From Anaerolineales bacterium (lineage in GTDB: Bacteria > Chloroflexota > Anaerolineae > Anaerolineales > Villigracilaceae), in the NCBI GenBank assembly GCA_026928255.1, contig JAIXKJ010000003.1:273833-337832 (forward strand): a DNA stretch of 64,000 nt, written 5' to 3'. The position numbers were made by a program, and so were the translations under genes. Below are positions 40,078 to 48,903 of the stretch, piece after piece. The notes under the pieces are model-generated. The model saw only the letters and a list, made by a program, of their open reading frames with translations, had not been told where the DNA came from and did not search any database. How positions within the stretch are numbered: position 1 is the stretch's first letter; every line of letters begins with the position of its first letter.

Positions 40078-43000
40078 ATGTTTAAACCAGTCAACTCAAA
40101 ATTGAACGTAACCGAAATGGAAGACGCCGTCCTCAAAATGTGGAAGAAGCGCGAGATTTTCAAGAAGACGCTCGACCAGCGCGAGGGCGCGCCCGAATAC
40201 GTTTTCTATGAAGGACCGCCGACGGCGAACGGGCGGCCGGGCGTGCATCACGTTTTGGCGCGCGCGTTCAAAGATATGTTCCCGCGTTATAAAATCATGC
40301 GCGGATACCGCGTCTCGCGGCGCGGCGGTTGGGACACGCACGGTTTGCCCGTCGAAATCGAAGTCGAGAAGAAGTTAGGTTTTAATAATAAACAACAAAT
40401 TGAAGAATACGGCGTCGCAAAATTTAACGAGATGTGCAAGGATTCCGTTTTCACCTACATCAAAGATTGGGAAAAACTGACCGACCGCATCGCCTTTTGG
40501 GTGGACTTGGAAACCGCCTACGTTACTTACACTAACGATTACATCGAATCGGTTTGGTGGATTTTGAAAAACTTTTGGGAGAAGGACTTGCTCTTCAAAG
40601 GGTATAAGATTGTGCCCTACTGCCCGCGTTGCGGCACGCCGCTTTCTTCCCATGAAGTTTCTCTCGGCTACGAAGACACGAGCGACCCTTCGGTCTTTGT
40701 GCGCTTTCCGCTGGCGGACAGCCCCGACACCTACTTCCTCGTTTGGACTACCACGCCGTGGACGCTGCCTTCCAACGTCGCCATTGCCGCGCACCCCGAC
40801 GTGGATTATGTAACCGTCGAGCGCAAAAACGAGGGCGTAACCGAAAAGTTGATTCTGGCGAAGAGTCTGGTGGAGAAAGTCTTTCGCGGCGAAGAAGTCA
40901 AAATTATGGATTCCTTCAAAGGCAAAAAGTTGAAGGGCGCGAAGTACAGCCCGCTTTATACGTTTCTTCCGTTGGAAAAATCCGCGCATTATGTTGTGCT
41001 AGGCGACTTCGTAACTGTCGAAGACGGCACGGGACTTGTGCATCAATCTCCCGCTTATGGCGCGGACGACATGGAAATGGCAAAGCAAAATGATTTGCCC
41101 GTCTTGCTCACCGTGCAACCCGACGGGACGTTCATCCCCGAAATTACGCCGTGGCGCGGAGTTTTCGTCAAGGACGCCGACCCGCTCATCATCCAGGAAT
41201 TGCAGGCGCGCGGGCTGATGTTCCGCGCCGAACAGTACACGCACAGTTATCCGTTTTGTTGGCGCTGTCATACGCCGCTTTTGTATTACGCGCGCGAATC
41301 TTGGTTTGTCCGCACCAGCGAAAAGCGCGAGGAATTAACGCGCTTAAACAAAACTATCAATTGGGTGCCGGAACACATCAAAGACGGGCGCTTCGGCAGG
41401 TGGCTTGAAAATAACGTGGACTGGGCGCTGAGCCGCGAGCGTTATTGGGGCACGCCGCTTCCCGTTTGGGAGTGCGCCAACGACAGTTGCAAACACCGCG
41501 AGTGTGTCGGTTCGGTGGCGGAACTTTCGGAAAAGGCTGGGCGCGATTTAAGCGAGTTGGATTTGCACCGCCCCTATGTGGACGAAATTTCGTGGAAATG
41601 CGAAAAATGCGGCGACGAAATGAATCGCGTCAAAGATTTGATTGACGTCTGGTTTGATTCGGGTTCGATGCCGTACGCGCAATGGCATTACCCGTTTGAG
41701 AATCAGGAACAGTTCAAAGCGCAGTATCCCGCCGATTACATCTGCGAGGCGGTGGATCAAACGCGCGGCTGGTTCTATTCGTTGCACGCCATCTCGACGC
41801 TGCTCAACGACCAAGTTTCGTTTAAGAACGTCATCTGTTTGGGGTTGATTCTCGACGGCGAAGGGCGCAAGATGTCGAAGTCGGCTGGCAATATCGTCAA
41901 CCCGTGGGACGTGTTAGACGCGCACGGCGCGGACGCTTTCCGCTGGTATCTTTACACCGCCACGCCGCCCGGACAGGAACGGCGCTTCTCGTCCGATTTA
42001 GTGGGCGAGGTGATTCGCAGTTTTACGCTCACGCTGTGGAATGTCTACTCGTTCTTTGTTACTTACGCGAATCTCGACAACCCGCAAGCGCTGACCGTTA
42101 CCGCGCCCGCCAACGATTTAGACCGCTGGCTGCTCTCTGAGTTGAACGTTCTCGTCCGCGACGTAACCAAAGCCTACGATGAATACGACGTAACCAACGC
42201 CACGCGCCCGATTGAAAAATTCGTCGAGACGCTTTCGACTTGGTATGTGCGCCGCTCGCGCCGCCGCTTCTGGAAGAACGATTCGGGTTCGGATAAACAG
42301 TCGGCGTACTCCACGCTTTACACGGCGCTGGTTACTGTCGCCAAATTGCTCGCGCCTGCCATGCCCTTCCTCGCCGAAGAGTTGTACCAAAACCTGGTCC
42401 GCTCGGCGGACGAGACCGCGCCCGAATCGATTCATCTCGCCGCCTGGCCGCAAGTCATGGACGAGTTCATTGACGAGTCGCTCAACCGCGAGATGGCGGC
42501 GGTGATGAAGTTGGTCTCGCTCGGACATGCGGCGCGACAAAAAGCCAATCGCAAAGTCCGCCAGCCGTTAGCGGAAGCCGCCTTCTCGGTCGGCAACCCC
42601 GCCGAACGCGCCGCTTTGCTCAAAAACGCGGACATCGTGCAAGACGAATTAAACGTCAAACGGGTGCGCCTGCTCGACGCGGCGGGAGAAGCGGTTTCGC
42701 ACACGGTCAAGCCGTTGCCCAAACAATTGGGACAAAAATACGGCAACCAATTCCCCGCCATCCAAAAGGCGATTTTTGCGCTGGACGCGGAAGCGGCGGC
42801 GGCGACGCTCCTTTCGGGCAAACCGCTTGAAGTCCAAGTTGGCGGCGAAACCTTCCAAATCCTTTCGGACGAAGCGGAAGTCAAGACGCATGCCAAAGAA
42901 GGTTTTGCCGTCGCCGAAGACGGCGCTTATGTGGCGGCGTTGGTTACCGCGTTGACTCCCGAATTGATCGCCGAAGGGCTGGCGCGCGAGTTTGTGCGCC

Positions 43001-43233
43001 GCGTGCAGGATTTGCGAAAGTCCGCCGATTTGGACGTTGCCGACCGCATTGAGTTGTTCGTCGAAGCCAGCGCCAATTTGAAAGCCGCGCTTGAAGCCCA
43101 CGCCGATTACGTCCAAGCCGAAACGCTGACGACGCGCCTGTCCTTTGAAGCGCCGCCAGCGGACGCTTCGGTTGTCGAAGACGCATTTGAAGGCGAGAAG
43201 GTCAAAGTTGGGTTGAGAAAGACGAATAAATAA
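40078..43233 (+). CDS. ileS: Isoleucyl-tRNA synthetase, IleRS2-type with altered HIGH motif
   Basis: A 1051-residue class I synthetase that charges tRNA-Ile. The catalytic domain opens EGPPTANGRPGVHHVLARAF; where class I enzymes have HxGH, this one reads GVHH (residues 55-58), that is the first and third residues are exchanged. KMSKS is intact (GRKMSKSAGN). The CP1 editing domain (residues about 190-400) has TTTPWTLPSNVA and an Asp/Thr-rich site. The anticodon-binding domain follows. Length and domain arrangement are of the IleRS2 (eukaryote-like, mupirocin-resistant) type. RBS GGAG precedes the ATG. Regulated by the T-box upstream. Confidence 0.96.
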   Translation: MFKPVNSKLNVTEMEDAVLKMWKKREIFKKTLDQREGAPEYVFYEGPPTANGRPGVHHVLARAFKDMFPRYKIMRGYRVSRRGGWDTHGLPVEIEVEKKLGFNNKQQIEEYGVAKFNEMCKDSVFTYIKDWEKLTDRIAFWVDLETAYVTYTNDYIESVWWILKNFWEKDLLFKGYKIVPYCPRCGTPLSSHEVSLGYEDTSDPSVFVRFPLADSPDTYFLVWTTTPWTLPSNVAIAAHPDVDYVTVERKNEGVTEKLILAKSLVEKVFRGEEVKIMDSFKGKKLKGAKYSPLYTFLPLEKSAHYVVLGDFVTVEDGTGLVHQSPAYGADDMEMAKQNDLPVLLTVQPDGTFIPEITPWRGVFVKDADPLIIQELQARGLMFRAEQYTHSYPFCWRCHTPLLYYARESWFVRTSEKREELTRLNKTINWVPEHIKDGRFGRWLENNVDWALSRERYWGTPLPVWECANDSCKHRECVGSVAELSEKAGRDLSELDLHRPYVDEISWKCEKCGDEMNRVKDLIDVWFDSGSMPYAQWHYPFENQEQFKAQYPADYICEAVDQTRGWFYSLHAISTLLNDQVSFKNVICLGLILDGEGRKMSKSAGNIVNPWDVLDAHGADAFRWYLYTATPPGQERRFSSDLVGEVIRSFTLTLWNVYSFFVTYANLDNPQALTVTAPANDLDRWLLSELNVLVRDVTKAYDEYDVTNATRPIEKFVETLSTWYVRRSRRRFWKNDSGSDKQSAYSTLYTALVTVAKLLAPAMPFLAEELYQNLVRSADETAPESIHLAAWPQVMDEFIDESLNREMAAVMKLVSLGHAARQKANRKVRQPLAEAAFSVGNPAERAALLKNADIVQDELNVKRVRLLDAAGEAVSHTVKPLPKQLGQKYGNQFPAIQKAIFALDAEAAAATLLSGKPLEVQVGGETFQILSDEAEVKTHAKEGFAVAEDGAYVAALVTALTPELIAEGLAREFVRRVQDLRKSADLDVADRIELFVEASANLKAALEAHADYVQAETLTTRLSFEAPPADASVVEDAFEGEKVKVGLRKTNK

Positions 43234-43251
43234 TTAACAAAAGGAATTTCT

Positions 43252-43971
43252 ATGACCGCCGAATCTCGTCCTAATTTAACGCGCGTTATCCTCGCTTGGG
43301 CTGTCCACGCTTTCACCGCCAGCGGAGCGGTTTGGGCGCTGCTGACTATTTTTGCCATCGTTGAAGGCGATTATAAAATGATGATCGTTTGGATGATCGC
43401 CTCCATGTTAGTAGACGGATTCGACGGTATGTTGGCGCGTTGGGCGAACGTCCAAAAATATACCGACGGCATAGACGGCGCGCTGCTCGACAATATCCTC
43501 GATTACCTCAACTACGTTTTTGTCCCCGCCATCTTCTTCATCAAAGCCGACCTGCTCCCGCACTCGGTCGCCTTGCTGACCGGCGTTTTCATCCTGTTCG
43601 CCTCCGCCTACCAATTCACGCAAAAAGACGCGAAGACCGAAGACCATCACTTCAAAGGTTTTCCGTCCTATTGGAACATCATCGCGCTTTACTTGCTCCT
43701 GCTCGATCTGCCGCAATGGATTAATTTCGCCGTGCTGATATTTCTCTGCGTCATGATCTTCGTCCCGCTAAAATATATTTACCCCAGCCGCAACCGCCGC
43801 CTGCGGACGCTGACCCTCGGGCTGACCTACCTCTACGGCGCGGTCGGCATTTGGGGGCTGATCCTCTACCCGAACACGCCCGCCTGGATTGTTTGGGCGT
43901 CCTTCGTTTACGTTGGCTATTACGCCGTCTTAAGTTTTATCCCCAAAAAGGCGCTGACCTATGAAAATTGA
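43252..43971 (+). CDS. CDP-alcohol phosphatidyltransferase family enzyme, probable phosphatidylcholine synthase
   Basis: A 239-residue membrane enzyme with about six TM helices. The CDP-alcohol phosphotransferase motif reads VDGFDGMLARWANVQKYTDGIDGALLDNILDYLNY, with the conserved DG-x2-AR and downstream Asp residues. The N-terminal WAVHAFTASGAVWALL and VPAIFFIKADLLP resemble phosphatidylcholine synthase (Pcs), which joins choline to CDP-diacylglycerol. AAAGGAATTTCT precedes the ATG. It overlaps the GNAT gene by 11 bases. The substrate is inferred only from resemblance. Confidence 0.7.
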   Translation: MTAESRPNLTRVILAWAVHAFTASGAVWALLTIFAIVEGDYKMMIVWMIASMLVDGFDGMLARWANVQKYTDGIDGALLDNILDYLNYVFVPAIFFIKADLLPHSVALLTGVFILFASAYQFTQKDAKTEDHHFKGFPSYWNIIALYLLLLDLPQWINFAVLIFLCVMIFVPLKYIYPSRNRRLRTLTLGLTYLYGAVGIWGLILYPNTPAWIVWASFVYVGYYAVLSFIPKKALTYEN

Positions 43972-44392
43972 AATCGCCGCCCTCGCAGACGACGAATTGC
44001 GCGAAGCCTTTCAACGGCTGATTCCGCAACTGACTCAAAACAACCCGCCGCCTTCGCTCGACGAGTTGACAGCGCTCATTAAAGAGCCTTCGTCCACGCT
44101 GTTGCTCGCCCGCGAAGATGGCGGACAAATCGTCGGCGCGCTGAGCCTCACCGTGTACCGCGTCCCGACTGGGTTGCGCTCCGTCATCGAAGACGTCATC
44201 GTTGACCTCTCCGCTCGCGGACAAGGCGTCGGCGACGCGCTGATGACTCGCGCCATAGACATCGCCCGCGAAAAAGGCGCCAGCGCCATTACGCTCACCT
44301 CTAATCCCTCGCGTATGGCGGCGAACGCCCTCTATCGAAAACTCGGATTTCAAAAACGCGAGACCAACGCTTATCAATTGAAACTTAATTAA
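43961..44392 (+). CDS. GNAT-family N-acetyltransferase
   Basis: A 143-residue acetyltransferase. It has strand beta4-beta5 regions (TLLLAREDGGQIVGALSLTVYR), the acetyl-CoA pyrophosphate loop VDLSARGQGVGDALMTRAID (motif A, Q/R-x-x-G-x-G/A), and ANALYRKLGFQKRE near the C-terminus. Substrate unknown. Starts within the end of the phosphatidyltransferase gene, which suggests coupled translation. Confidence 0.88.
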   Translation: MKIEIAALADDELREAFQRLIPQLTQNNPPPSLDELTALIKEPSSTLLLAREDGGQIVGALSLTVYRVPTGLRSVIEDVIVDLSARGQGVGDALMTRAIDIAREKGASAITLTSNPSRMAANALYRKLGFQKRETNAYQLKLN

Positions 44393-44403
44393 TATCGGCT
44401 TTT

Positions 44404-45081
44404 TTATTCCGCCTTTACGAAATACTTCCCGGTCGCCTTGCTTAAATCGCCGTACTCGCCGCGATATTTGGGCGGCATCAACTCCGCAATGCGGTACATC
44501 ATCTCGTCGGCGATTTCTTGTCGCGTTTCGGCGTTGACTTTCCCTTCGACCTTAATCAAGAACGGCTCGCCCACGCGGATGTGAAAGTCCGTTCGTTTGA
44601 GGCGTTTTAAGTTACGCAAAAAAACTTCCCCGCCCCAATGCACAATCGGCACGACTGGCGCGTTAGAGCGCAACGCAAGGATGGCGGCGCCGGGCAGCCC
44701 GCGTCGTAAAATCCCCGTTTTGTTGCGCGTGCCTTCGGGCGCAATTGCGAAAAGATATTTCTCTTTCAACATTCGCAGCGCGGACTTAAGCGCCGCCATG
44801 TCCGCTTCGCCGCGATGAATTGGGACGACTTCCCAAGCGCCAAACACCCAGCGCAAAAACGGAATTTCAAACGCTTCGGCTTTGCCCCAAGCGGTGATTT
44901 TTCGCGGTTGCAATAACGTGGCGAGGATGGGAACTTCCACCTGCCCGGTGTGATTGAGGATGAGAATAACGCCTCGGTCCGCCGGGATTTTAGCGACCTC
45001 TTCCGCGCCGTCAATTCGCAGAGTCAGCCAAAGATAAAAACGCAGGATGTTGGTGATAATCCAAAGGGAAATTTTTCTCAT
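44404..45081 (-). CDS. 1-acyl-glycerol-3-phosphate acyltransferase family protein (PlsC-like)
   Basis: A 225-residue membrane-associated acyltransferase that acylates lysophosphatidic acid or related lipids. Motif I reads ILNHTGQVEVP, so the usual H-x4-D is H-x4-E. Motif III is APEGTRNKTG, and motif IV is PVVPIVHWGG. An N-terminal helix (SLWIITNILRFYLW) anchors it. The Glu variant might weaken catalysis or alter substrate choice. It lies 3 bases after the DagK-family gene, so the two likely act in lipid metabolism together. Confidence 0.82.
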   Translation of the reverse strand: MRKISLWIITNILRFYLWLTLRIDGAEEVAKIPADRGVILILNHTGQVEVPILATLLQPRKITAWGKAEAFEIPFLRWVFGAWEVVPIHRGEADMAALKSALRMLKEKYLFAIAPEGTRNKTGILRRGLPGAAILALRSNAPVVPIVHWGGEVFLRNLKRLKRTDFHIRVGEPFLIKVEGKVNAETRQEIADEMMYRIAELMPPKYRGEYGDLSKATGKYFVKAE

Positions 45082-45084
45082 AAC

Positions 45085-46002
45085 TTAAGCGCAGACGATT
45101 TCCAACGCGCTCGGCAAAATTTCGAGAGTCAGCGCTTTGCCGTCGAGACAAATCAACTCGCCGTCGGCGTGCGCGGGGAAGGTTAAATCCAACGATTGAA
45201 TGGAGACTTTTTTAGCGCGTTTCATTTGAACTTCCGGCAGCGAGGCTTGCGTCCCGCTGATGAAGCGCGGAATCATCAACAAGATGCGCCCCTTAGAAGC
45301 CGTCTCCGCGATGCACAGATCGAACAAACCGTCGTCGGGTTGGGAGTGCGGCGCCATTTGAAATCCGCCGCCCATGCGCCGCCCGTTCATCACCGAAATC
45401 ATCAGCGTGCGCCGCAAAATTGTTTCGTCGTCGAGCGTAATTTCCACCTTTGGCGGATTGTAATAAAGGAAGACGGTTTTGATCGCGCCGATTAAATACG
45501 CCAGCAGCCCGCGCGTCCAACGCACCTTATCCGATTCGTTGCCCACCGCCGCGTCAAAGCCGACGCCGATGCCGTTGCCGAAATAGCGCCCGCCCGGATA
45601 GTCGCCGCCTTTGACGAATCCCAAATCAATGACGCGGCGTTTATTTTCGAGCAACGCCAATAACCCGTCGCGCAAATTCGTCGGAATGCCGACTCCGCTG
45701 GCAAAGTCGTTGCCCGTGCCGATGCTCAACGTCGAAAACGCCGCGCCGTTATAGCCCGCGTTTTTTGCGCGCATGATTCCGTTAATGGCTTCGTTCGCCG
45801 TCCCGTCGCCGCTGGCGCAGACGACGACGTCGTATCCGTTTTTCGCGGCGGCTTCGGCGAGGTCGGCGGCGTGCCAAGTTCGCTCTGTGCGCGTCAGCGT
45901 AAAATCTAGATTGTGTTCTTTCAAAAACGACTCAATGTGCGGAATGGATTTTTCTCCAAGTCCGCGCCCCGAAACGGGGTTGACGATGACGAAATATTTC
46001 AT
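45085..46002 (-). CDS. Diacylglycerol/lipid kinase family protein
   Basis: A 305-residue protein of the DagK/YegS/sphingosine-kinase family. It begins MKYFVIVNPVSGRGLGEK, with the nucleotide-binding NPxSG, followed by VVVCASGDGTANEAINGIM (GGDGT-type motif reading SGDGT), and FSTLSIGTGNDFASGVGI. The C-terminal region is beta-rich (HADGELICLDGK). It probably phosphorylates a lipid hydroxyl. The start at 46002 is supported by GGGAG upstream; the frame to 46014 is the alternative. No terminator separates it from the MocA-like gene above. Confidence 0.9.
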   Translation of the reverse strand: MKYFVIVNPVSGRGLGEKSIPHIESFLKEHNLDFTLTRTERTWHAADLAEAAAKNGYDVVVCASGDGTANEAINGIMRAKNAGYNGAAFSTLSIGTGNDFASGVGIPTNLRDGLLALLENKRRVIDLGFVKGGDYPGGRYFGNGIGVGFDAAVGNESDKVRWTRGLLAYLIGAIKTVFLYYNPPKVEITLDDETILRRTLMISVMNGRRMGGGFQMAPHSQPDDGLFDLCIAETASKGRILLMIPRFISGTQASLPEVQMKRAKKVSIQSLDLTFPAHADGELICLDGKALTLEILPSALEIVCA

Positions 46003-46041
46003 AGCATCTCCCAAGTAAAATAAAAAAGCGGCGCGAGTTTA

Positions 46042-46608
46042 TCACGAAGACGGCTTGTATTTCAAGTAGTCGTTGGGCGTGTCGAGGTCTTGCAAAACGC
46101 TCGGCGCGTCGAGTTCGACGTATTCAACTTCATTTGCATGAGCGTTCAAAAAATCGCGCAGCGTTCCGTTTTGCATGGCAAGAATTTCCGCCCATAAACT
46201 TTTGTCAACCAGCCATGGATGTCCGCGCCGCAGGCGATAACTGGGCGCGACCAATTTGGCTTGATTTTTTTGATACGCTTCGCAGACGCTTCGCGCGCTG
46301 CTTTCTTCCATTTGGGGCTGGTCGCCGAGACAAATCAGCGCCGCCCTCGCCGACGGTTTAAGCGCGCGCAACCCAATTTGCGCGGATTGTAACATGCCGC
46401 CTTCGTCGTTGAGGACGACGCGGACGTCGCAATTTTCGAGGCGCGGCGCAATCTCCGAGTTGGTTGCCGCGATAACGTCTTCAATGCCCGCTTTTCTCAG
46501 CGTTTGAACGATATGATTTAATACCGTCGTTTCGCCCCAACGCATTAACATTTTTGGGCGACCCATACGGCGCGATTTTCCCGCCGCAAGCACAATTGCG
46601 GAAATCAC
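46042..46608 (-). CDS. MocA/MobA-like NTP transferase, free-standing
   Basis: A 188-residue nucleotidyltransferase. Its N-terminus MISAIVLAAGKSRRMGRPKML is the nucleotide-binding signature, followed by CLGDQPQM and LDTPNDYLKY. Family members transfer CMP or GMP to the molybdenum cofactor; MocA-type (CTP) is favoured by the neighbour's YqeC part. It overlaps the YqeC-MocA gene by 4 bases (ATGA), so the two products are made together. Confidence 0.86.
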   Translation of the reverse strand: MISAIVLAAGKSRRMGRPKMLMRWGETTVLNHIVQTLRKAGIEDVIAATNSEIAPRLENCDVRVVLNDEGGMLQSAQIGLRALKPSARAALICLGDQPQMEESSARSVCEAYQKNQAKLVAPSYRLRRGHPWLVDKSLWAEILAMQNGTLRDFLNAHANEVEYVELDAPSVLQDLDTPNDYLKYKPSS

Positions 46609-47936
46609 GTCTGCGCCCCTTTTAGTTTTTCATAATCTTCGGGTTTGTCCACGTCGAAGAGCAGCGAGTCGTCGTGCCAAGCGAGGTAAGAGACTTTGTG
46701 CTTGTCAAAAATTGCGCGTCCGCCCGCGTCGCCGCTGAGTTGTAATAAATCGGGAAAGGCGACGCGGTCCATCAAGACGGGGTTGGCGCGGCGTTCTTCT
46801 AACACAAGCGGCGCGAGAATGGATTGTCTTTCGGCGTTGTGCGATTCGGTCAGCGCTTGGACGACGGAGGCTGGAATCTGCGGTTGGTCGGCGAGCAAAA
46901 AAATTGCCGCGCCGATGTTGCTTGGCAAAACGTTGATGCCCGCTTTGACGGAGGAACTTTGTCCTTGCTCAAAATCGGGATTGTAAACGACGGTTACGGG
47001 CAAATCTCGCAAATGAGATTCAACCTCCGCATGGCGAAAACCGACGACGACCACGACGGGATTTAAGTTTGCTTGAAGCGCCGTTTCCGCAACGCGGCGG
47101 ACGAAGGGTTTGCCTTTCCAATCGAGCAGTTGTTTCAAATCTCCGTAACGGCTGGCTTTCCCCGCCGCTAAAATAACGCCCGCCGTTTTTTCAAAAAGGC
47201 GAAAGCGATTTTCACGCAGCGAGCCGACGAGCGCCGCGTCGTAAACGTCGAGCAGACTTCGCGCCATGCCCCCGCCGACGGATTGCAACTCCGCCGATTC
47301 GGCTTGGTTGAGCAGCGCGATTCGCTTTGCGTTTTGCGGAATATTTTTCAACCCGCCCTGCGGGTGCGCGATGACGCGAGTCAGCGCTTGCGACTTAACG
47401 GGTTCGCCGAGCGTCAACTCGCCGAGCGCGGAAAAATTTTCGGCGCGGTAAACGTGTTCTTCGTTAAGCGGCTTGCCCAACGCGGAGAGTCCGCTGACGT
47501 GGATGACCCAATCCGCGAAGGCGGGGATGGGCGGTTCGTGGTCGGCGGGCGCTTTGAGCGGCGTTTGACGCGAGCCGTCCGCTTCGACGAGCAGCGGAAT
47601 GGATTCGCGTTTGGCGCGCTCGCGCAGTTGACGTAAAACTTTTTCAGGCGTCGGCTGTGCGCGTTGATTTTCTATGCGGCCGGTAAACAAAATAACTCCG
47701 TCGGGCGGAAGTTGAATCTCGTCGAGGTTGTCGGCGACGAAATGCGAGTCCGCTAGCGGAATTTGCCATTCGCCGAGATGAGTCGTCGCCGCGATGAAAA
47801 CTGTCGGGTTGTTTCGTTGCGCGAGAATTTGTCGCGCAAGTTGAAAGAGCGCCGTCGTCTTTCCGCCGCTGCCGACAAAGCAGACGACGGGGTTTTCTTT
47901 TGTTTGATCTAAACGCAAGGCGCGAAGAAGTTCCAT
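46605..47936 (-). CDS. YqeC-MocA fusion: molybdenum hydroxylase accessory P-loop domain plus nucleotidyltransferase
   Basis: A 443-residue two-domain protein. Residues 1-245 match the YqeC family (selenium-dependent molybdenum hydroxylase accessory protein): VVCFVGSGGKTTALFQLARQI with a P-loop, IAATTHLGEWQIP, and LVEADGSRQTPLKAPADHEPP. Residues 253-443 are a MocA-like nucleotidyltransferase (GVILAAGKASRYGDLKQLLDW, LLADQPQIPASVV, DVDKPEDYEKL). The fusion links a P-loop maturation factor to cofactor cytidylylation. A xanthine dehydrogenase or similar enzyme is expected elsewhere. It ends at the start of the MocA-like gene and is 2 bases downstream of the transporter. Confidence 0.85.
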   Translation of the reverse strand: MELLRALRLDQTKENPVVCFVGSGGKTTALFQLARQILAQRNNPTVFIAATTHLGEWQIPLADSHFVADNLDEIQLPPDGVILFTGRIENQRAQPTPEKVLRQLRERAKRESIPLLVEADGSRQTPLKAPADHEPPIPAFADWVIHVSGLSALGKPLNEEHVYRAENFSALGELTLGEPVKSQALTRVIAHPQGGLKNIPQNAKRIALLNQAESAELQSVGGGMARSLLDVYDAALVGSLRENRFRLFEKTAGVILAAGKASRYGDLKQLLDWKGKPFVRRVAETALQANLNPVVVVVGFRHAEVESHLRDLPVTVVYNPDFEQGQSSSVKAGINVLPSNIGAAIFLLADQPQIPASVVQALTESHNAERQSILAPLVLEERRANPVLMDRVAFPDLLQLSGDAGGRAIFDKHKVSYLAWHDDSLLFDVDKPEDYEKLKGAQT

Positions 47937-47938
47937 GA

Positions 47939-48886
47939 TTATTCGTAAGGCCCGAAGATGTCTTTGGGCAAGCCGGGCGGGCGAATCCAGGAGAGCCAGC
48001 CGCCTTTTTTGGCGGAGTTAAACGGCGCGGGTTTTTCAAACATGACGAGCGATAAACTGAACACGAGACCGACCGCGCCGAGCCATTGCGCGAGAGTCAG
48101 GCTTTCGCCAAGCAGCCAATGGCTGCCGACGATGGCGACTAATAATTCCGCCAAGCCGAGCAGCGCGGTTTGCATCCCGCCGATTTTTTTCACGCCGAGA
48201 AATAAGGCGACGCGGGAAAAAATGGTAACGAAGGTTAAGCCGAAGATGGGATTCCACGAGACGTCGGTCGGCGGCGCGACGCCGTCAAAAATGAAGTAGG
48301 CGGGGATGACCACGGCGCTCATGGAAAGCAACGTGTAAAGCGTTACGGTCGGCGCGGGGACTTCGTATAACACGCGCTGGTTGACGGGCAGGTGCATGGC
48401 GTAGAGCGCCGAAGAAAGGAGCATCATGGCGACGCCGATTAAATCCATGCGGCGGCTGCCGAGGTTGGTCAGCAGAAAGACGGCGACCGCCGCCAATCCG
48501 ATGCGGACGAGAGTCAGGCGGCTGGGCGGTTGCGAATCGAGCATCAGCCAAAGGGCGACGAAGAACGGGTAAAACGAGTAAAGCAGTTGACCGAGACTCG
48601 CGTCGAGGCGATCTAAGGCGAGATAGTAAAAGAGCGAGCCGAAGCCGTTGATTGCGCCCGCCAAAATGCAACCGACAAGACCGACGGAAAAAATGTAAAG
48701 ATAGCGGCGATAAAACAACGCGATGACCAGCGCGAGAATGCCCGCGGCGAATCCTGTTCGCAGGGCGACGACGGCGAAGGGCGAAAATCCGTAGGTGATG
48801 GCAAGTTTCCCGAAGACGGGCGCCATGCCGAGAAAAAAAGCGGAACTAAACGCCGCGAGAATTCCGCCGTTATTTTTTTTATTCAC
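47939..48886 (-). CDS. DMT-superfamily (EamA) transporter
   Basis: A 315-residue transporter with two EamA repeats and 10 TM helices: FFLGMAPVFGKLAITYGFSPFAVVALRTGFAAGILALV in the first half and RVALFLGVKKIGGMQTALLGLAELLVAIVGSHWLLGESLTLAQWLGAVGL in the second. Members export amino acids or metabolites, including threonine. The gene follows the ThrC-REC gene by 17 bases, so a threonine/amino acid role is a reasonable guess, not shown. Confidence 0.86.
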   Translation of the reverse strand: MNKKNNGGILAAFSSAFFLGMAPVFGKLAITYGFSPFAVVALRTGFAAGILALVIALFYRRYLYIFSVGLVGCILAGAINGFGSLFYYLALDRLDASLGQLLYSFYPFFVALWLMLDSQPPSRLTLVRIGLAAVAVFLLTNLGSRRMDLIGVAMMLLSSALYAMHLPVNQRVLYEVPAPTVTLYTLLSMSAVVIPAYFIFDGVAPPTDVSWNPIFGLTFVTIFSRVALFLGVKKIGGMQTALLGLAELLVAIVGSHWLLGESLTLAQWLGAVGLVFSLSLVMFEKPAPFNSAKKGGWLSWIRPPGLPKDIFGPYE

Positions 48887-48903
48887 AAGTTTTCCTGAAT
48901 GGG

